A DNA stretch of 64,000 nt from the IMG/VR virus record IMGVR_UViG_3300025889_000083, positions 1 to 64,000 of that record; one strand, given 5' to 3'. The translations under genes and the position numbers were made by a program. Positions within the stretch are counted from its first letter, which is position 1. Each line of letters opens with the position of its first letter. Below, piece after piece: positions 58,479-64,000 of the stretch. Source of the stretch: a virus. A model generated the notes under the pieces. It saw only the letters and a program-made list of their open reading frames with translations, was not told the origin of the DNA and searched no databases.

Positions 58479-61400
58479 TATGTACCACTCAATAATCCAC
58501 CTGCGCGTTGTTCATCAGCTATTACTTCTTTAACAGCCGCTGCTATTATAAGTCCCATTTCTCCTCCACGATCTGAGGTCATGGTTGTCTCTCCGTTTGC
58601 CATATTTACATTAACAGAGATATTGTTTGTTCCACCAGATTTTCCTTGCATTTCTACTGGAATACTTCTTCCATTTGGTAGAGGAACTACAGCTTCAGTG
58701 CCATGTAATTCTGCAAGATAGCCAGAGCTTGGTCCTGTTGATACTGCTCCATCACTATACGATCTATAACCAGGTGCGTTTGCTATACCGCCTTGTCTAA
58801 CTCCAAATAATGCTTTTAGACCACCCATAAGACCACCACCATTAGCCATACCACCAAAGAAGCTGTTTGCACTTTGATAAATCATTGCTGCCATTTGAAT
58901 TTTTGCGGCGATTTCCATAAGTTTTGCTGCTTCTTCACTTTTTCCTGCAGCACCAAGTAACATTGAGGCTCCTCCTAAAAATTTAGTAGAAACTCCTGTG
59001 AAAGTATCGACGCCTTCCTTAAATTTATCAGCAGTAGTTTGTGTGCCTGCAAGAGTAACAGAGTTAGGATCTATTCTTTTAATTCCATTTCCTGTTGTAG
59101 TTCCTGTTGTAGTACCTGAACCTGTACTTACACCTGGAAGTGATTGTAAAGCTGTATTTAAGCTTTGTATGTTAAGTTCTAATTGATCGTATTCGAGATT
59201 TAAAGCCTCGATTTTTTCATTTGCACCTGTTGCTAATCCGATATTTTTTTCTTGAGTTTTTCGGTAGTTTTCATTTGCACTTTCTAATTTAGCTATTTCG
59301 TCTTTAATTGCCTGCAAAGTCATTGGTTGGGTATAAGGTCCATAAGGACCGTCAGTTAGAACGTTACCCGTTACCTTAGAAAAATCAGCACCTATACTCT
59401 CATAACCACCTGATTTTGCTATGACTTCACTAATTTGATCCAGTCCATCTTCTAAAAATAGTAGTCTTCTATTATTCGCTGCTTCTGCGGCTTTAGCATT
59501 ATTATAAGCACTTCTAGCAGTTGTTAGTTCGTTGATGTCTCCTTTTATTCCACTTTTCTTTAATTCAGTGGCGGCAATTTCACCTTGTGTTTTAAGTCTA
59601 AAAGCAATTAGAATTGCAGCTTTATGATAGTCTGCTCCTGATTTAATTGCTTGTTCTATTTTGGAAGATGCGGTTTGCATGCCTTTTTGAAGTGCACCGC
59701 CTTCATCTACGTAAATATCTTTTGTAATCTTATTAGGATCAAACATTGTGCCCCCTAATAAGTCTTCCATCATTCTTTCACTGATTGCTTTTCCAACAGA
59801 GTCAGTTAAAGTTTTTGTTAATTCTTCTCCGATATTTTTAAATGCATTTGCTTCACCTCGTAAAGCTGCTCCAATAGAAGAGCCGAGTTTACTAGTAATA
59901 TCATCTAGCATGCTAGTATAGAAATTAAATAGCTCACTTTGTTGTGCTTTTGCTATTCTATAGTTTTGTTTTAGAACTTCAATATTACCTTTTGCTTGTT
60001 GTACTCTAAGCTGTGCAGATTCGTCTCCTTGTTTCTTAGATAGTTCATATGTTGCAGCTTCTAGTTCATTTCGTGCTTTTGCTAGATTAAGTACTGCTGT
60101 CATTGTTTTTTCGTATGCTTTTGCCTCTCTTTGTCTTTTTGTACCAAAGCTATTTTCAGCAACTTCTAAAGATACTCCTAACTGTGCCATTGCAATAAGA
60201 TGAGCCTCTTTATTTAAAGCATTAATATACTCTAATTCTCCTCTAACTAATAGAAGTTGAGCAGCATATTTTCTATGTTCACCAGCAAGCTGTTCCATTG
60301 CCTGTGCTTGAGTTTTTAATTGATCTGTAATATCTTGATATTTTAATTTTGGGAGAGCTTGTATTAAGCTATTGGTTAATTTTACAAGAGCTGACTGCGC
60401 TTGATTATAAGATTTTATAGCTAACATATTTGTAATATGTTTATCGGCAAGTTTTGATACTTCTTTTATTTGTTCACTTGTTAATTGTTTTCCTTCTCTT
60501 AATACATCTGCATAAACTTTCATTTCAGGATCAAGTCTAGACATTGTATCTAATTGTTCTAATAATTTATTGTTAAATTTTTCAAATTCTTTAGGTGCAA
60601 GATTGCTTCCATTTGCAAAAACTTGATACTCTTGTAGTCTATTAACTAAATCTGCACTTTGAAATGCTTGTCCTAATTGTGAAATCTGCTCATCAATACC
60701 TTTTAATAATCCTCTCTCGCGAACTTGTGCCATTTTATCAAGTTCTTGATTTAAACTATCCATACTTCTAGTACTTTCTGAAATTCCTTCGGCAAATTTA
60801 TTTATCGTTTTTCCATTAAATTTATCTACTAAATCTCTTAGTACAGTAAAAGCTGTGATTGCTAAACCAATATAACCTAACCATCTCAATAGTCCTGTTA
60901 TAGCTGTCATAAGTCCTGTTCCTAATGCTTTGATAGTTCCTATAAATTTACCATATTCTATTTGCATTTGGTATAAACTAGATTTCCACTCTAACATTAT
61001 TCTTTTAAATCCAGTGGATTGATCTATAACTAATTGATTCTGTAAGATTTTTAAATCTAGAAGAAGTTTTTTCTCTGCACCTTTTACAAAGTTATGGTGA
61101 TTGAGTAGACTAGATTTTTTTGCTTCTAATGCTTTTCTATACTGTTCTAGATCTGCTTGTGTATACTCTCCTTCTTGAAATCTTGCTAGTCTTCCCTGTG
61201 CGGCTTTTGATCCCGGCTTAGTTTCTAAAACATTGAATAGTTTACCTTGCGCGCCCCCTGTAATTCTACCAATATCTGCTTTTTGCATAGCAGGTAATAA
61301 AGATCCTACTATACTTGCAGTAAAACCTACAATAGCAAATGTTGCTGCTTCAGTGCTCTCAGTTATTCCTTTTGCAATAAACTCAGATATAGTTGCAATA

Positions 61401-62215
61401 ACAGGACGAGCTTTATTTAAAAGTTCATCAAATGCGATTCCAACTTTATTTATGGCATTACTGGTTGGATCCATAATTTCATTAATAGCTCCAAATTTTT
61501 CTTCTACCTGTCCTAAAACTTCTGTTGTTACTGCCTGTGACTTTTGGAAGATTGTTAATTGATTTTTATTTAGACCAAGAGCAGCGGCGTATTTTATAGA
61601 CGCTTCTTCGAGTCTTAACACAATACCCAGTTCATCCAAAAGTTCTGGTTCCGCTTTTGTCACACCACGAACTAATCTATTAAATGAATCTGTTACATCT
61701 CTACCAAGTGCGATTGAAACTGTTTTTGCGGCAGCACCTAATTCTCTTAATTGAGTGGGAGATAAACCTGCAGCTAATCCGATAGCTGCTGCTTGTGATG
61801 CCTCTTTAAAACTAATTTGAGCATCTGTTGCAATTTGTAAATCTTTTGCTAAAGATTTAATTGCCATGCCTGTTGTCGCGGCAAATGCAGCCTGTCCTTC
61901 TCCTAATACTCTGAAGTCAGCTGCATCTTTTAAAAAACGGAATAACGCATCAATTGCAAATAATTGAGCCGCTAAAGTAGCGTAAGCAGGTACAAGAACT
62001 CCTCCGATTCCTTGTGCCATTTTTGAAAAGTTTTTAGTTGCATTTGAAGATTGTTTTGAGACACCTTTCATTGCACGGTCAGCTGACTGTGCATTTAATC
62101 CAACTGTATTAAAAGCTGCGCCTGTTTTTTTGGCTTGTTGCTCTACAATCTTGTATGAGCCATCATCCGACATGCGGATGACAATGGTACCAGCTTCAAT
62201 TTTTTTCTTTGCCAT
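58478..62215 (-). CDS. Tape measure protein
   Basis: 1245 aa. N-terminal KKIEAGTIVIRMSDDGSYKI, then long helical stretches with hydrophobic segments at about 70-95 (IGGVLVPAYATLAAQLFAID), 300-320 (AIVGFTASIVGSLLPAMQ) and 435-465 (MTAITGLLRWLGYIGLAITA), as in phage tape measures that line the tail tube and may enter the host membrane. The C-terminus carries AELHGTEAVVPLPNGRSIPV, a common tape-measure end. At about 1.5 angstrom per residue, a tail of roughly 185 nm is predicted. It starts in a TAAATG junction with the chaperone gene. Confidence 0.93.
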   Translation of the reverse strand: MAKKKIEAGTIVIRMSDDGSYKIVEQQAKKTGAAFNTVGLNAQSADRAMKGVSKQSSNATKNFSKMAQGIGGVLVPAYATLAAQLFAIDALFRFLKDAADFRVLGEGQAAFAATTGMAIKSLAKDLQIATDAQISFKEASQAAAIGLAAGLSPTQLRELGAAAKTVSIALGRDVTDSFNRLVRGVTKAEPELLDELGIVLRLEEASIKYAAALGLNKNQLTIFQKSQAVTTEVLGQVEEKFGAINEIMDPTSNAINKVGIAFDELLNKARPVIATISEFIAKGITESTEAATFAIVGFTASIVGSLLPAMQKADIGRITGGAQGKLFNVLETKPGSKAAQGRLARFQEGEYTQADLEQYRKALEAKKSSLLNHHNFVKGAEKKLLLDLKILQNQLVIDQSTGFKRIMLEWKSSLYQMQIEYGKFIGTIKALGTGLMTAITGLLRWLGYIGLAITAFTVLRDLVDKFNGKTINKFAEGISESTRSMDSLNQELDKMAQVRERGLLKGIDEQISQLGQAFQSADLVNRLQEYQVFANGSNLAPKEFEKFNNKLLEQLDTMSRLDPEMKVYADVLREGKQLTSEQIKEVSKLADKHITNMLAIKSYNQAQSALVKLTNSLIQALPKLKYQDITDQLKTQAQAMEQLAGEHRKYAAQLLLVRGELEYINALNKEAHLIAMAQLGVSLEVAENSFGTKRQREAKAYEKTMTAVLNLAKARNELEAATYELSKKQGDESAQLRVQQAKGNIEVLKQNYRIAKAQQSELFNFYTSMLDDITSKLGSSIGAALRGEANAFKNIGEELTKTLTDSVGKAISERMMEDLLGGTMFDPNKITKDIYVDEGGALQKGMQTASSKIEQAIKSGADYHKAAILIAFRLKTQGEIAATELKKSGIKGDINELTTARSAYNNAKAAEAANNRRLLFLEDGLDQISEVIAKSGGYESIGADFSKVTGNVLTDGPYGPYTQPMTLQAIKDEIAKLESANENYRKTQEKNIGLATGANEKIEALNLEYDQLELNIQSLNTALQSLPGVSTGSGTTTGTTTGNGIKRIDPNSVTLAGTQTTADKFKEGVDTFTGVSTKFLGGASMLLGAAGKSEEAAKLMEIAAKIQMAAMIYQSANSFFGGMANGGGLMGGLKALFGVRQGGIANAPGYRSYSDGAVSTGPSSGYLAELHGTEAVVPLPNGRSIPVEMQGKSGGTNNISVNVNMANGETTMTSDRGGEMGLIIAAAVKEVIADEQRAGGLLSGT

Positions 62216-63042
62216 TTACTTTTTTCTTACACTACTTTGTGCCTTGGCTTTTCGACTCTCAGCGTCTTGCCTTTCTTTCACTTTTCTATTAATTGCTTCT
62301 GAACTATAGTGTTCCACCCATTTTAAAAAGAACCAGACTGTCTTTCTATCCTCTACATTATATACATTAAATAGAGTTTCTATGGGAGTATAATCTTTAC
62401 CCATGTAGTATCCAGACATTCCATCCCAATTATCGTTTAAATTGCTATGCAATAAAAAAGCCACCTGAACTTCGTAAGGTAATACACTTACATCAGGCGG
62501 CATTCTATCGGGATCAGGTTCTTGACCTAATTGTTCGCATATAGCTAAATACTTATCTAGGTCAATGGCTGTATCTTGGTATTTTCGTTTTATTAACGCA
62601 AGTATATCTTCTACTTGCGCTGAGTAAAATTTTCCAGATCACTGGTTGTTTCACTCACCCATGTATCAAAATCTGATGAATTTTTCATTAATAACTCTGC
62701 GTTATCATGATCGAACTCAAGACAATCATCTGGGTTTAAACTACTAACATCAACCAATAGAAGCTCTTCTAAGTATTTGAATTTTAAGCCGCTCCACCCC
62801 TGAATTATTGCTTTTACGTATTCTTTTAAAAATTTATCATTATCAAGAGTTTCTTCAAACTGTCTAGTCTTTTTATTAAAAGTCTGTTTTACACTTTTGT
62901 TGCGTAATTTTAACAGCTCTTCTCTTGCTAAATAAGTCAATTTGACTTTAAATCCATCAAAACCTGGAAAGTCAATTTCAACTGTTTTGCTTGGAGTTAA
63001 TAAACTCTTTAATGATACTGGTTTTTTATTTTCTTCTGTCAT
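62216..63042 (-). CDS. Tail assembly chaperone fusion GT (produced by -1 frameshift)
   Basis: Residues 1-139 equal chaperone G. At the slippery heptamer AAATTTT (62626-62632, read on the minus strand) the ribosome would slip -1 into a frame open from there to TAA at 62216-62218, adding 136 aa (start YSAQVEDILALIKRKY, then the region with MPPDVSVLPYEVQVAFLL). A free-standing T gene starting at the internal ATG 62503 would ignore the continuous open frame upstream of it. Total about 275 aa, close to lambda gpGT. The T part is expected to bind the tape measure. Confidence 0.85.
62611..63042 (-). CDS. Tail assembly chaperone G
   Basis: 143 aa with AGGAAAGAG before the ATG. VSLKSLLTPSKTVEIDFPGF, then FKVKLTYLAREELLKLRNKS and FDTWVSETTSDLENFTQ, fits the phage tail assembly chaperone (TAC) pattern with a C-terminal acidic patch. 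G is made without frameshift and exceeds GT in lambda-like phages. It lies between the major tail protein and the tape measure, the expected position. Confidence 0.88.
   Translation of the reverse strand: MTEENKKPVSLKSLLTPSKTVEIDFPGFDGFKVKLTYLAREELLKLRNKSVKQTFNKKTRQFEETLDNDKFLKEYVKAIIQGWSGLKFKYLEELLLVDVSSLNPDDCLEFDHDNAELLMKNSSDFDTWVSETTSDLENFTQRK
62626..62632 (-). promoter_or_regulatory. Programmed -1 frameshift slippery site (A AAT TTT)
   Basis: In the zero frame the codons are GAA-AAT-TTT-ACT-CAG; A_AAT_TTT fits X_XXY_YYZ with full re-pairing after slippage (AAA and TTT). The zero frame stops 12-14 bp downstream at TAG (62611-62613), while the -1 frame is open for 136 codons. I could not verify a stimulatory pseudoknot by eye. 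Confidence 0.85.
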
Positions 63043-63060
63043 TCTCTTTCCTGTAAGGAT

Positions 63061-63082
63061 ATGCGGGACCGAAGTCCCGCAT
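63061..63082 (-). other. Stable hairpin with UUCG loop between major tail protein and chaperone G
   Basis: On the minus strand ATGCGGGAC (63082-63074), TTCG, GTCCCGCAT (63069-63061) gives a 9 bp perfect stem closed by C(UUCG)G. No T-run follows, so it is not a classical terminator. It may act as an mRNA-stabilising 3' end or partial attenuator, keeping major tail protein levels above those of the chaperones. Confidence 0.75.
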
Positions 63083-63093
63083 AATTGTTAAAA

Positions 63094-64000
63094 TTAGCTA
63101 GCAACGTAAGTAAGTTTGACTTCGTTAGTAGCGTTTGCTGCTGTTCCTGATGATAAGTCGCTGGGTAAACCGTGGAAGTTTACATCAACGCTTATGACGT
63201 CATCAAGAGAGTGAGATGGTAATTCTAAGTGTGCTTTTGCAACTTGTACATTACACCTTGGAGTATTACCAGATCCACCGATTCCGAAAGTTAAATCAAA
63301 TGCGTTAGTAATAACACCTCTTGATTCTTGTAATCTTTCGAATAGATCAAGTGAGCCATTTGCAGTATCATTTAAGTAACATGTGAAGTTACCTGATACT
63401 GATCTTGTTCCCATAACATGACCAAGTGGTAGATTAACTTGTCCTAATGTCTCAGGAGTTAGGTAAGTAAGATTATTTTCGATTGTAATATTACCACCAG
63501 TTAGTGTAATGTTATAAGAAACATCACTTCCGTCAACATTTAAAGCTCCTAATGTACCTGTTGATTCTGATACATCAAAGCTAATAGTTAAATCTGTTAG
63601 TTTTTGTCTTATGAAGTTAGATGTGGTATCTATACCTTCTCTGATTAAACCTTTTGCTGTTAAACCTGAAGCTGCTGTGTTAATAGAAGCTACTTCTTCA
63701 ACTGTTTGACCGTTTCCAGCCCAAGCAATCTGTGCAATTCCTTCAATATCAAAATCAACTGAAGCAGAACCGACTGAACAGTTTGCAAGTTTGTAAACTG
63801 TTACACCTTCTGTACCTGTAGCATAAACTTCTGTATCAGTGTCTTTTGCAGCACCGAGTACGAAGTATAGATCAAATACACCGAGAGTAACTTGGTTTGA
63901 GTTTGCGAAATCAAAGACAGATGCATTAGCTTGGAAGTCTCCACCATTTACAGCTCTGTCATAAGTGTTGGCACTCATAGCAGCCCAAAGTGGTCCTTCT
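63094..64000 (-). CDS. Major tail (tube) protein, N-terminus beyond the window
   Basis: The frame reads through ATG 63978 and stays open to the window edge (residues EGPLWAA precede that Met), so the gene most likely starts outside and this is a partial CDS of at least 302 aa. LDLFERLQESRGVITNAFDL, GTRSVSGNFTCYLND and the sequence order fit phage tail-tube proteins of the siphovirus beta-sandwich type. Its position upstream of G/GT and the tape measure supports the call. No ribosome binding site is at suitable distance from Met 63978. Confidence 0.85.
   Translation of the reverse strand, partial: EGPLWAAMSANTYDRAVNGGDFQANASVFDFANSNQVTLGVFDLYFVLGAAKDTDTEVYATGTEGVTVYKLANCSVGSASVDFDIEGIAQIAWAGNGQTVEEVASINTAASGLTAKGLIREGIDTTSNFIRQKLTDLTISFDVSESTGTLGALNVDGSDVSYNITLTGGNITIENNLTYLTPETLGQVNLPLGHVMGTRSVSGNFTCYLNDTANGSLDLFERLQESRGVITNAFDLTFGIGGSGNTPRCNVQVAKAHLELPSHSLDDVISVDVNFHGLPSDLSSGTAANATNEVKLTYVAS

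Noticed and set aside
62216-62503. A free-standing 95-aa gene starting at ATG 62503
   Set aside because: The same frame is open upstream to the slippery site at 62626; the ATG is an internal Met of the GT fusion.
1-64000. tRNA genes and phage attachment sites
   Set aside because: I found no cloverleaf-type sequence with a TTCGA-like loop in the few intergenic gaps, and no integrase.
63978-64000. ATG 63978 as the true start of the major tail protein
   Set aside because: The frame is open through the window edge with plausible coding residues, and no ribosome binding site lies at proper distance.

Overview
The window is part of the genome of a tailed double-stranded DNA phage, most likely a virulent marine siphovirus of a low-GC host. 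The evidence is a lambda-type non-contractile tail module, a complete phage-borne replication and nucleotide-metabolism set, dense gene packing with short overlaps, and an accessory gene repertoire (carbamoyltransferase, sulfotransferase-like proteins, asparagine synthetase, several non-heme Fe/2OG-type proteins) of a kind familiar from marine phages. I see no integrase, repressor, tRNA, CRISPR array or insertion sequence. DNA polymerase has Phe at the position equivalent to E. coli Pol I 762. Terminase, portal, capsid and lysis genes are not visible, so the window is a fragment of a larger genome. The host assignment is inference.

Layout. Genes from 1 to about 35.94 kb lie on the plus strand. 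Genes from 35.93 to 64 kb lie on the minus strand. The two blocks converge and their last genes overlap by 18 bp. There is no gene-free stretch longer than about 130 bp. (1) 0-5.3 kb: small early-type genes, a DUF6445-like HxD oxygenase, DUF3310, HTH and PC4-like proteins, and two sulfotransferase-like genes. (2) 5.36-10.83 kb: an NAD-dependent DNA ligase split exactly at the OB-fold/zinc-finger boundary, with an accessory island between its halves (GIY-YIG nuclease, oxygenase, NodU-type carbamoyltransferase, SGNH hydrolase). (3) 10.8-18.2 kb: DNA-binding protein, DnaB-type helicase, ParB-like protein, methyltransferase, primase, HTH/GIY-YIG nuclease, PolA. (4) 18.2-24.5 kb: second accessory cassette with two sulfotransferases, two tiny proteins, a QueC-like PP-loop protein, a GNAT, an HxD oxygenase, radical SAM/SPASM, a glycosyltransferase and AsnB. 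(5) 24.5-35.9 kb: helicase, glycosyltransferase, gp32-like SSB, SbcD/SbcC (gp47/gp46), PD-(D/E)XK nuclease, 5'-3' exonuclease, class I ribonucleotide reductase (NrdA, NrdB), two glycosyltransferases (one sialyltransferase-like). (6) Minus strand, read right to left: major tail protein (cut by the window edge), chaperones G and GT joined by a -1 frameshift, tape measure, tip proteins M, L, K, I and J, three tandem paralogues, then a fibre module with its own promoter and very large repeat proteins.

Regulation. Seven near-identical sigma70-type promoters were found: conserved AAATAG/ATTC immediately upstream of TTGAC[AT], exactly 17 bp spacing, then TATAAT. Several have the -35 region fused to the previous gene's stop codon and the -10 box 8-10 bp before the next ATG, so the mRNAs should be leaderless or nearly so. 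Two intrinsic terminators are clear (4048-4084 and 11543-11569).

Most noteworthy are the shared compact promoter module, the split ligase flanking an accessory island, the 18-24.5 kb cassette that looks like an uncharacterised modification pathway, and the fibre proteins built from two repeat types, one shared with the C-terminus of the tail-tip J protein.
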